Assembly: GCF_004137085.1 (NCBI RefSeq)
Contig: NZ_QYBC01000011.1
Span: 62,001-126,000 of the forward strand
DNA: 64,000 bases
Origin: Lichenibacterium ramalinae
GTDB lineage: Bacteria; Pseudomonadota; Alphaproteobacteria; Rhizobiales; Beijerinckiaceae
Reading direction: 5' to 3'
Shown here: positions 33,267-40,795 of the stretch, in pieces
How the letters are laid out: each line of letters opens with the position of its first letter
Position numbering within the stretch: the stretch's first letter is position 1
Notes under the pieces: model-generated
The model's database searches: none
What the model saw: only the letters and a program-made list of their open reading frames with translations
What the model was told of the DNA's origin: nothing
Made by a program: the position numbers and the translations under genes

Positions 33267-35831
33267 ATGAATTGGCGGCAGCGCCTGAAAAGGGCTGAGT
33301 CTGCGTACGATCGGCGTTGTCGAGGCGAACGTCGAAACGGCACGGACGGGCCGGCTCCAGGCGCGCGAGGGCTGACCAGGCCCCTGCTGCTCGCCGGCAC
33401 GGCTTGGGCCGCCCTGGCGGTGTCCACGGCCCAGGCGGCACCCGACCTGCAGTTCCTGTCGCTCGACGGCATGACGGACCACGGCGAGGTCGCCGGCGTG
33501 TCGCTGCTGGTGGGGCTCACGCTGTTCTCGGCCGTGACGGCCCTGCTCCACCTCGCCGGCCGCCGGCGCTGGATCGACAGCGAACGCCACCTCACGGCCG
33601 ATGTCGCGGACCTGCGGGCCCGGCTCGACCGGGCCCAGATGTTCCTGTCGGCCGAAGCCCAGATCGTCGTGGCCTGGGGCTCGTCGACCGGGGAGCCCGA
33701 CATCGAGGGCGACCTGTCGCTCGTTTCGGACGTGATGGTGCCGCGCCGCATCCTGGGCTTCGGCGCCTGGCTGCCGGCCACCTCCGCCCAGGCGCTGGAC
33801 CATGCCGTGGAGCGATTGCGCTCGCGCGGCGAAGGCTTCCGCATGGCGCTCGTCACCGTGTCGGGGCGCCATGTCGAGGCGGAAGGCCGCGCCATCGGGG
33901 GGCGCGCCATCCTGCGGCTGCGCGACGTTTCGGGCGACCGGCTCGAACTGTCGCGGCTGCGCGACCACCACGCCGCCGTCCTGGCCGAAACCGACCTGTG
34001 GCGCGCCCTGCACGACGCCCTGCCCGCCCCCGCCTGGCTGCGCGACGCCACCGGCCGCGTCACCTGGGTCAATGCCGCCTACGCCCACGCGGTCGAGACC
34101 CGCGACGGGACCGAGGCCGTGGCCCGCGGGCTCGAACTCCTGGATGCACCGGCCCGGGACGCGGCCGCCGTGGCCCGCGGCGCGGGCGAGGCCTACCGGG
34201 GCCGCGTCGGCGCCGTCGTGGCGGGCGGGCGCCACACGCTCGACGTCGTCGAGGTGCCGGGGCGGGCCGGGGCCGCCGGCGTCGCCGGAGACCTCGCCGA
34301 GATCGACGCCCTGCGCGACGACCTCGCCAAGCAGCTCGACTCGCAGGCCCGCACGCTCGACCAGCTTTCCACCGCGGTGGCGATCTTCGACCGCGCCAAG
34401 CGGCTGATCTTCCACAACACCGCCTATGCGGCCCTGTGGGGGCTCGACCCCGGCTTCCTCGACAGCCGGCCGACCGACGGCGAGATCCTCGACCGGCTGC
34501 GGGCCGAGCGCCGCCTGCCCGAACAGGCCGACTACCGGGCCTGGAAGGCCGGCCTCATGTCCAACTACCAGGCCGTGGAGACCAGCGAGGCCATCTGGTA
34601 CCTGCCGGACGGGCGCACGCTGCGCGTCGTCACCAACCCCAACCTCAAGGGCGGGGTCATCTACCTCTTCGACAATGTCACGGAGCGCTACCACCTCGAA
34701 TCGCGCTTCAACGCCCTGATCCGCGTCCAGGGCGAGACGCTGGACACGCTGAAGGAGGCCGTGGCGGTGTTCGGCACCGACGGTCGCCTGAAGCTGTTCA
34801 ACCCGGCCTTCGCCGACATGTGGCAGCTCGACACCGGCAGGCTCGCCGACCAGCCCCACATCGACGCCCTCGCGGCCCATTGCGTGCCGCAGAGCATCGA
34901 CGTCGCGGTCTGGGCCGAGGTGCGCTCCAGCGTGTCGGGGCTACACGACGCCCGCAGCGGCTTCGAGCGGCGGCTGCAGCGCCGGGACGGCTCCGTGGTG
35001 GACTGCGCCGCCGCCCCCCTGCCGGACGGCGCGACGCTGCTGACCTTCATCGACGTGACGGCGGGCGTGAACGTCGAGCGGGCCCTCAAGGAGCGCAACC
35101 AGGCCCTTCTCGATGCCGAGAAGCTGCGCAACGACTTCGTCCACCACGTGTCCTACGAGCTGCGCTCGCCGCTGACCAACATCATCGGCTTCATCCAGCT
35201 GCTCGGCGACGGCTCGGTCGGCTCGTTGAACCCCAAGCAGGTCGAATATGCCGGCTACGTGACGAAGTCCTCGGCCGCCCTGCTGGCCATCATCAACGAC
35301 ATCCTGGACCTCGCCACGATCGACATCGACGCGATGGAGCTGAACCTCGGCGCCGTCGACATCGTCCAGACCATGGAGGAGGCGGCCGAGGGCGTGCAGG
35401 ACAGGCTCGCCGAGAACGACATCCGGCTGCAGATCGTCGCCATGGACGGGATCGGGACCTTCCCGGCCGACGGCAAGCGGCTCCGGCAGGTGCTGTTCAA
35501 CCTCCTGTCCAACGCGATCGGCTTCTCCTACCCGGGCCAGACCGTGACGCTCGCGGCGCTGCGGCGGGACGACCGCGTGGTCTTCAAGGTGTCGGACCGC
35601 GGCCGCGGCATCCCGCCCGACGTCCTCGACCGCGTCTTCGACCGGTTCCGGTCGGACACCGGCGGGTCGCGCCACCGCGGCGTCGGCCTCGGCCTCTCGA
35701 TCGTCAAGTCGCTGGTGGAACTCCACCACGGCGTGGTGCAGGTCGACTCGGCGCCGAACGAGGGCACGGTGGTGACCTGCATCTTCCCCGGCTCGCAGGC
35801 CGCCCAGGGCATCGTCACCGCCGCCGAGTGA
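33267..35831 (+). CDS. divL: DivL-like PAS sensor kinase with tyrosine in place of the phospho-histidine
   Basis: An 854-residue protein with two membrane helices (about 39-57 and 76-97), PAS-like repeats and a C-terminal HisKA/HATPase core. The H-box reads VSYELRSPL: the phosphorylated histidine is replaced by Y630, as in Caulobacter DivL. The N-box (LFNLLSNAIGF), G1 (VSDRGRGIP) and G2 (GVGLGLSIVK) motifs are kept. In Caulobacter, DivL reads DivK-P and controls CckA and thus CtrA phosphorylation, acting as a scaffold rather than a kinase. Position after ahcY and before tsaE/amgK/murU/addB matches the usual alphaproteobacterial neighbourhood, although 2.5 kb is inserted before tsaE. Confidence 0.85.
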   Translation: MNWRQRLKRAESAYDRRCRGERRNGTDGPAPGARGLTRPLLLAGTAWAALAVSTAQAAPDLQFLSLDGMTDHGEVAGVSLLVGLTLFSAVTALLHLAGRRRWIDSERHLTADVADLRARLDRAQMFLSAEAQIVVAWGSSTGEPDIEGDLSLVSDVMVPRRILGFGAWLPATSAQALDHAVERLRSRGEGFRMALVTVSGRHVEAEGRAIGGRAILRLRDVSGDRLELSRLRDHHAAVLAETDLWRALHDALPAPAWLRDATGRVTWVNAAYAHAVETRDGTEAVARGLELLDAPARDAAAVARGAGEAYRGRVGAVVAGGRHTLDVVEVPGRAGAAGVAGDLAEIDALRDDLAKQLDSQARTLDQLSTAVAIFDRAKRLIFHNTAYAALWGLDPGFLDSRPTDGEILDRLRAERRLPEQADYRAWKAGLMSNYQAVETSEAIWYLPDGRTLRVVTNPNLKGGVIYLFDNVTERYHLESRFNALIRVQGETLDTLKEAVAVFGTDGRLKLFNPAFADMWQLDTGRLADQPHIDALAAHCVPQSIDVAVWAEVRSSVSGLHDARSGFERRLQRRDGSVVDCAAAPLPDGATLLTFIDVTAGVNVERALKERNQALLDAEKLRNDFVHHVSYELRSPLTNIIGFIQLLGDGSVGSLNPKQVEYAGYVTKSSAALLAIINDILDLATIDIDAMELNLGAVDIVQTMEEAAEGVQDRLAENDIRLQIVAMDGIGTFPADGKRLRQVLFNLLSNAIGFSYPGQTVTLAALRRDDRVVFKVSDRGRGIPPDVLDRVFDRFRSDTGGSRHRGVGLGLSIVKSLVELHHGVVQVDSAPNEGTVVTCIFPGSQAAQGIVTAAE

Positions 35832-36093
35832 GGCGCCCCGGCCGCACCCGCTCGACACCCGTCCGAGGCGCCGGGTGCCGCGGGCCGCGCCGGGCTGTCG
35901 GGCGGCCGCACCTTGGGACGGCGCGCCGACGTTCCGGAACGGCTCTCGGTCCGGAGATGGACCGTATCCGTCGCAGGCGAAGGCGCACGTTGGCGTGGAT
36001 GTCCGACTTAACCCCGTGAACAGGCTCGCGTGATAGGACTGGCGTGTGTCGGCGCTTGCAGGACACACGCTGGCGGGGTGGGAACGGGACGGC

Positions 36094-36837
36094 ATGGTCG
36101 GAGGATGGGCGGAAGGCACGGCCCTCGTCGGCGCCGTGGTCCTGACGGCGGCGGCAGGGTTGCGCTGGCGCGTCCGGCGGCGCGGCGCGCGGCTGATCGC
36201 GCTCGCCAGGACCGTGACGACGCGCTACGCGCGCCTGCTGAGCGTCAAGCGGAAACAGCTGGTCATCCACGACGGCTACGGCAATTACGGGCTGCAGCCC
36301 TGGATCGACCACGTCGACTACTTCATCGACAACGTCATCTTGCGCGAGGCCCGATCGCTCGGCCTCGACGCCGATGCGGCCCGGACCGGGTCGAAGCTGC
36401 GGCCGGCACTGACACGGGCCCTGCTGGCGACGTTGAGCCAAGAGGAGGAAGCCGGGACGGGTTCGGTCCACGACGCCGACATCATCTCGGGGGAGCATTA
36501 CGAGACGCTCTGCCGCAACCTGCTGCAGGAGCAGGGATGGCGGGTCGAGACCACGCCCGTCACGGGGGACCAGGGCGCCGACCTCATCGCCGAAGCCCAG
36601 GGCTGCCGGGTCGTGATCCAATGCAAGTTCTACTCGAAGCCCGTCGGCAACAAGGCCGTCCAGGAAGCCCATGCCGCCCTGGGCTTTCACGCGGGCGACT
36701 GGGCCGCCGTCGTCTCCAATGCCAGCTTCACCCGGTCGGCTCACGAATTGGCGCGGGCCAACGATGTCGTGCTGCTCCACCACGACCAACTGGCGGACCT
36801 CGGCCGGCTCATCCGCCAGGCCGAAGCCCGCGCCTGA
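36094..36837 (+). CDS. Membrane-anchored Mrr-type restriction endonuclease-like protein
   Basis: A 247-residue protein with one membrane helix near the N-terminus (about residues 8-25), a basic stretch, a middle region of no known domain and a C-terminal Mrr_cat fold. The catalytic set is visible: D163 (GADLI), Q176 and K178 (IQCKFYSKPVG), preceded by SGEHYETLCRNLL. Mrr-type nucleases cut methylated or foreign DNA; TM-anchored forms are common and poorly understood. The start is uncertain: a GTG at 36046 would add 16 residues. No methylase is nearby. Confidence 0.75.
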   Translation: MVGGWAEGTALVGAVVLTAAAGLRWRVRRRGARLIALARTVTTRYARLLSVKRKQLVIHDGYGNYGLQPWIDHVDYFIDNVILREARSLGLDADAARTGSKLRPALTRALLATLSQEEEAGTGSVHDADIISGEHYETLCRNLLQEQGWRVETTPVTGDQGADLIAEAQGCRVVIQCKFYSKPVGNKAVQEAHAALGFHAGDWAAVVSNASFTRSAHELARANDVVLLHHDQLADLGRLIRQAEARA

Positions 36838-36891
36838 CCGGGGCGTCCCGCGGGCGGAACGGTCCGCCGGCGGGCGACACGCGCCTCGGCT

Positions 36892-37140
36892 TCAGGCCTT
36901 GACGGCGACCTTGCGCTTCTTCTTCGTCGCGGCCTTCTGCAAAGCGGCGGCGGCGGCGACCTTGGCCTCCTGCGCCTCCTTGGCGAGGCGGAGTTCACGC
37001 AGCGACGAGGTGCGCTCCCGCACGGCGACACAGGAAGCCTGATATTGCGCCCAGACGGCCGCGTTCTCCTCGCTGGTCTTCTGCTGCTTCTCGAACCGCG
37101 CTTCGGCCCGCAACCGCGCGGCTTCGGAGTGATCGGCCAT
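36892..37140 (-). CDS. Small helical basic protein of unknown function
   Basis: An 82-residue, highly charged and probably all-helical protein (MADHSEAARLRAEARFEKQQ at the start, Lys-rich ATKKKRKVAVKA at the end). Proteins of this look are common beside housekeeping genes in Rhizobiales; the basic tail suggests nucleic-acid binding, but no domain is recognised. An AGGA precedes the ATG at a long spacing. An ATG five codons upstream is in frame. It lies downstream of the rpsU terminator array and should have its own promoter. Confidence 0.6.
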   Translation of the reverse strand: MADHSEAARLRAEARFEKQQKTSEENAAVWAQYQASCVAVRERTSSLRELRLAKEAQEAKVAAAAALQKAATKKKRKVAVKA

Positions 37141-37215
37141 CAATTCAGTCCTCATCGGGCCTCGGCCCCGGAATCGCTGTACCGGACGGTGCGGCACCCC
37201 CGGTGCCCGATCCCC

Positions 37216-37231
37216 ATCCACCTACGTGGAT
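37216..37231. promoter_or_regulatory. Inverted repeat ATCCAC-N4-GTGGAT
   Basis: A 6-bp perfect inverted repeat lies about 80 bases upstream of the small helical protein gene on the minus strand, between it and the rpsU terminators. It could be an operator or a short hairpin in that gene's leader. No matching regulator is evident. Confidence 0.35.
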
Positions 37232-37356
37232 TCAACGCCTGAGCGCGGGGTAAGTTGCCGCCTTGCATGGCCGGATGCCGGGGCAACCACCGAGCCCCGG
37301 GCCGCACCGCGCACCGACGCGCATCGTCGAGCCTGGGGCTCTGCGCCACGACAAAA

Positions 37357-37458
37357 GGCGCGGCCGAAGCCGCGCCCATCGATGGATGACGACAGCCGCG
37401 GCCGAAACCGCGGCTGGCACGAAACGACGACGGGTGCAGCCTGAGCTGCACCCGTCGT
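37357..37458 (-). terminator. Array of three terminator-like hairpins downstream of rpsU
   Basis: On the minus strand three perfect stem-loops follow one another. A 14-bp stem (37427-37458, loop TCAG) is followed by TTTCG. A 9-bp stem (37393-37416) comes next. Last is an 8-bp GGCGCGGC-TTCG-GCCGCGCC stem (37357-37376) followed by TTTTGT. The third has the UUCG tetraloop and U-run of a classical intrinsic terminator. Together they would block read-through from the cspA-rpsU genes toward the small gene and ahead of the Mrr gene. Confidence 0.8.
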
Positions 37459-37501
37459 GGACGTCTTCACCGAAGCGGCGGCCTCGCCGGCCGCGCCGTC
37501 G

Positions 37502-37765
37502 TCAGGACGCGCTGGGAGCCACGGGCCGCGGGGGCATCATCGGCTTGCGCTTGGGCGCAGGCAGGAGCCCTTCACGCTGAGCCTGCTTCCGGGCCAACTT
37601 CCGCACGCGGCGGATGGCCTCGGCCCGCTCGCGGGCGCGCTTCTCGGACGGCTTCTCGTATTCGGCGCGGCGCTTCATCTCACGGAACACGCCCTCACGC
37701 TGGAGCTTGCGCTTCAGCGCCTTGAGAGCCTGCTCGATGTTGTTGTCGCGAACCAGAATCTGCAA
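37502..37765 (-). CDS. rpsU: 30S ribosomal protein S21
   Basis: An 87-residue S21 with [18 protein letters not shown] at the start, [20 protein letters not shown] in the centre and a basic, proline-rich tail. S21 helps mRNA recruitment on the small subunit. The start is TTG (LQILVRDN), placed after AAAGGAA; there is no ATG or GTG near this position, and the longer frame upstream is unrelated. Alphaproteobacteria often carry several rpsU copies. It lies 56 bases downstream of cspA on the same strand. Confidence 0.93.
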   Translation of the reverse strand: MQILVRDNNIEQALKALKRKLQREGVFREMKRRAEYEKPSEKRARERAEAIRRVRKLARKQAQREGLLPAPKRKPMMPPRPVAPSAS

Positions 37766-37821
37766 CGATAGTTCCTTTCTTGCGCCCGGGCACGGCCCCA
37801 TGTGGGCCGGAGGCTCGATGA

Positions 37822-38034
37822 TTATTCGGCCGCCTGAAGCTTGTCGGCCGACACCTTGCCGGAACGGCGATCGGTGGTCAGTTCGAAGCTGATCTTCTGG
37901 CCTTCGCGAAGATCGTTGAAGCCGGCACGCTCCACCGCGCTGATGTGCACGAACACGTCCTTGGTGCCGTCGTCGGGCTGGATGAAACCGTAACCCTTCT
38001 GGGCATTGAACCACTTCACGGTGCCGGTGCTCAT
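37822..38034 (-). CDS. cspA: Cold shock protein, CspA family
   Basis: A 70-residue single cold-shock domain with both RNA-binding motifs: KGYGFIQ (RNP1) and VFVHISA (RNP2). It binds single-stranded RNA and DNA and removes secondary structure. A promoter at 38176-38204 would give a leader of about 135 bases, the kind of long 5' leader that controls cspA translation in the cold. rpsU follows on the same strand, and CspA-rpsU neighbours are common in Rhizobiales. Confidence 0.95.
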   Translation of the reverse strand: MSTGTVKWFNAQKGYGFIQPDDGTKDVFVHISAVERAGFNDLREGQKISFELTTDRRSGKVSADKLQAAE

Positions 38035-38175
38035 GACCGAACCCTTTCAATTCCAAAGTGTGGTACGCGGCGTCGTGTGCCGGCGCAACCAATCGTCCGG
38101 GGGGAGTTCGTAAGCAGGCGTCCGAGAACATCGGCACGCGGAGGCAAAGTCGTCGGCCTTCGATCAGTGACGCGC

Positions 38176-38204
38176 AGATAAGGACCGTGCCGGCGGAATG
38201 TCAA
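38176..38204 (-). promoter_or_regulatory. Sigma-70 promoter of cspA
   Basis: On the minus strand TTGACA (38204-38199) and TTATCT (38181-38176) are 17 bases apart. Transcription would begin near 38169 and give a leader of about 135 bases before cspA. The rest of the gap up to the tsaE start (38205-38383) holds no gene. Confidence 0.7.
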
Positions 38205-38383
38205 CCTTTTCCCCCTGCAGCGGAGCCCGTTTTCGCGCGCGAAAGCTGCGGTCCCGAGCACCGGGACGGCGCGACCGCTGGCCTGGTTTACCCTCCGTTC
38301 ACCATGATTGTCCATGGTGGGACCCTCGTGTAGTGACGGGCCGCGGGCGGGTGCCCGAGCCGGCATCCGGGGAGTTCGACGGT

Positions 38384-39946
38384 TTGGCCAATCGAGCGGC
38401 ATCGCAGGCGGTGTGGTCGGTGCTCCTGCCGACGCCGGACGAGACGGTGCGCTTCGCCGCCCGGATCGCCGATTTCCTGCGGGCGGGCGACCTCGTCACC
38501 CTGTCGGGCGACCTCGGCGTCGGCAAGACCACCTTCGCCCGGGCCCTCGTGCGCCACCTCGCCGGCGAGCCGGAGCTCGACGTGCCGAGCCCCACCTTCA
38601 CGCTGATGCAGCTCTACGACACGCCGGCCTTCCCGGTGGTGCACGCCGACCTGTACCGGATCCGCTCGGCCGACGAACTCGCCGAACTCGGCTGGGACGA
38701 GGCGTCGGACGGCGCGCTGCTCATCGTCGAATGGGCGGAGCGCATCGGCGACGCCCTGCCCGAGGACCGGCTCGACGTCACCATGTCGATCGATCCGGAC
38801 CAACCCGAGACGGCGCGCACCGCCACCGTGACGGGCTTCGGCCATTTCTCCGCCCGCATCGCCCAGACGGAAGCCGTGGAATCGCTGCTCAAGGCGGCCG
38901 GCTTCGCCGACGCCACCCGAACCCATCTCACGGGCGATGCTTCCACCCGGGCCTACGAGCGCCTCGGCCTCCCCGATGGCCGCACCGCCCTCTTCATGAC
39001 CTCGCCGCCCCGCGCCGACGCGCCCGTGGTCCGCTTCGGCAAGCCCTATCACGAGATCGCCCGGCTCGCCGGCGACATCCGGCCCTTCCTGGCCATGGAT
39101 GCCGCGCTGCGTCGCCAGGGCGTCTCGGCCCCGGACGTCTACGCGGCCGACGCCGCCGCCGGGATCGCCGTGCTCGAGGACCTGGGATCGGAGCCCTTCG
39201 TCGACGCCGAAGGTCCCATCCCGGAGCGCTACCTCGAAGCCGTGGCGCTGCTGGCCCGGCTGCATGCCACCGACCTGCCCGCGACGGTGCCACTCGGCGA
39301 CGGCAGCTACGCCATCCCGCCCTACGACCTCGACGCGCTGCAGGTCGAGGCCGAGCTCGTGATCGACTGGTACGCTCCCCACATCGGCCGCATCGCCATC
39401 CCGGCCAGCGGCCGCAACGCCTTCATGGGCATCTGCAGCCGGCTCTTCGGCGAGGTCGTGGGCCGGGACACGACCTGGACGCTGCGCGACTATCATTCGC
39501 CGAACCTCATCTGGCTCGACGGGCGCGAAGGCCTGGCCCGCGTCGGCGTCATCGACTTCCAGGACTGCGTGCTCGGCCACCCGGCCTACGACGTCGCCGC
39601 CCTGCTGCAGGACGCGCGCGTCACGGTCCCGGACGCCCTGGAGCTGAAGCTGCTCGGCGCCTATGCGCAGCTGCGCGCCAGCATGGATCCGGCCTTCGAC
39701 ATGGCGGGCTTCGTGCGCGCGTACGCCATCCTCGGCGCCCAGCGGGCCACGAAGCTCCTCGGCATCTTCGCCCGGCTCGACAAGCGCGACGGCAAGCCGC
39801 AATATCTCGCCATGCTGCCGCGCATCGAAGGCTATCTGATCAAGGGGCTGGCCCATCCCGCCCTGGCGGAACTGCGCGGCTGGTACGAGACCTACATGCC
39901 CCGGGTGCTGGCGCCCCGGCCGGCACCGGCCCGCGAGACGGCCTGA
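38384..39946 (+). CDS. Fused TsaE ATPase and AmgK-type sugar kinase
   Basis: A 520-residue fusion. Residues 1 to about 155 are TsaE, the ATPase that supports threonylcarbamoyl-adenosine (t6A) formation in tRNA, with Walker A around K48 (GDLGVGKTTFAR) and SPTFTLMQLYD. From about 165 to the end is an aminoglycoside-phosphotransferase fold of the AmgK type, which phosphorylates MurNAc/GlcNAc at C1; RDYHSPNLIWL is the catalytic loop and IDFQDCVLGHPAYD the metal site. There is no stop or frame change between them. The TTG start has GGGGAG nine bases upstream; an in-frame GTG at 38333 is the alternative. murU follows two bases later. Confidence 0.85.
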   Translation: MANRAASQAVWSVLLPTPDETVRFAARIADFLRAGDLVTLSGDLGVGKTTFARALVRHLAGEPELDVPSPTFTLMQLYDTPAFPVVHADLYRIRSADELAELGWDEASDGALLIVEWAERIGDALPEDRLDVTMSIDPDQPETARTATVTGFGHFSARIAQTEAVESLLKAAGFADATRTHLTGDASTRAYERLGLPDGRTALFMTSPPRADAPVVRFGKPYHEIARLAGDIRPFLAMDAALRRQGVSAPDVYAADAAAGIAVLEDLGSEPFVDAEGPIPERYLEAVALLARLHATDLPATVPLGDGSYAIPPYDLDALQVEAELVIDWYAPHIGRIAIPASGRNAFMGICSRLFGEVVGRDTTWTLRDYHSPNLIWLDGREGLARVGVIDFQDCVLGHPAYDVAALLQDARVTVPDALELKLLGAYAQLRASMDPAFDMAGFVRAYAILGAQRATKLLGIFARLDKRDGKPQYLAMLPRIEGYLIKGLAHPALAELRGWYETYMPRVLAPRPAPARETA

Positions 39947-39948
39947 CC

Positions 39949-40677
39949 GTGGCGGGCTTCGTCCCAGCGGCCGCCATGGTCTTCGCCGCCGGCCTCGGCA
40001 GCCGCATGAGGCCGGTGACCGACACGCTGCCCAAGCCCCTGGTGCGGATCGCCGGCCGCGCCATGCTGGACCACATGCTGGATCGGCTCGCCGACGCCGG
40101 AGTGTCGCGCGCCGTCGTCAACGTGCACCACCTCGCCGACCAGATCGAACGCCACGTCGCGGGCCGCGCCGCGCCGGCCGTCACGGTGTCGGACGAGCGC
40201 GCCCGCCTGCTCGACCAGGCGGGCGGCATCCGCCGCGCCCTGCCCCACATCGGGGCGGACGCCTTCCTGGTGTGCAACACCGACGCCGTGTGGATCGCGG
40301 GCCCACGCCCCAACCTGCCCCGGCTCTTCGCCGACTGGGACCCCGACCGCATGGACGTCCTGCTGCTCGTGGCCGATGCCGCCACCAGCATCGGCGTCGA
40401 CTGGCCGGGCGACTTCCACATGGATCCCGAGGGGCGCCTCGTGCGCCGGGCCGAGGGCGACGTCGCGCCCTTCGTCTATGCCGGGGTCGGCGTCATGAAG
40501 CCCCAGGCCTTCGCGGACCTCGCCGACGGCACGCCCGTGCGCCTCGCCCCTTACTTCTTCGCGGCCGCCGAGCGGGGTCGCCTCTTCGCCACCCGGCTCG
40601 ACGGCCGCTGGCTCCATGTCGGCACCCCGGACGCCATCGCCGAAGCCGAGGCGGCGATCCGGGAATCGGTCGAATAG
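39949..40677 (+). CDS. murU: MurU-type nucleotidyltransferase (MurNAc-1-P uridylyltransferase)
   Basis: A 242-residue NTP transferase with the signature MVFAAGLGSRMRPVTDTLPK, then LVCNTDAVW for the metal site. In Pseudomonas and alphaproteobacteria AmgK and MurU turn recycled MurNAc into UDP-MurNAc, by-passing MurA and giving fosfomycin tolerance. The GTG start is two bases after the tsaE::amgK stop, so it is coupled; the ATG at 39976 is a later alternative. Its neighbours support MurU rather than a sugar-1-phosphate enzyme of another pathway. Confidence 0.87.
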   Translation: MAGFVPAAAMVFAAGLGSRMRPVTDTLPKPLVRIAGRAMLDHMLDRLADAGVSRAVVNVHHLADQIERHVAGRAAPAVTVSDERARLLDQAGGIRRALPHIGADAFLVCNTDAVWIAGPRPNLPRLFADWDPDRMDVLLLVADAATSIGVDWPGDFHMDPEGRLVRRAEGDVAPFVYAGVGVMKPQAFADLADGTPVRLAPYFFAAAERGRLFATRLDGRWLHVGTPDAIAEAEAAIRESVE

Positions 40678-40795
40678 CGGCCGGGCCGCGCCGCGGCAGG
40701 CGACGGGAGGGCGCGGCTGGCCAGGGCGGCCCGCCGTCCCCTATGCTCCCGGCTCCCGGGCCGGGCGCCCGGATCCAGGGAGGCACGGGCGGATC

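Noticed and set aside
37222-37470. Small overlapping frames on both strands in the terminator array after rpsU
   Set aside because: They arise from GC-rich inverted repeats, which stay open in several frames. No ribosome site or domain supports them.
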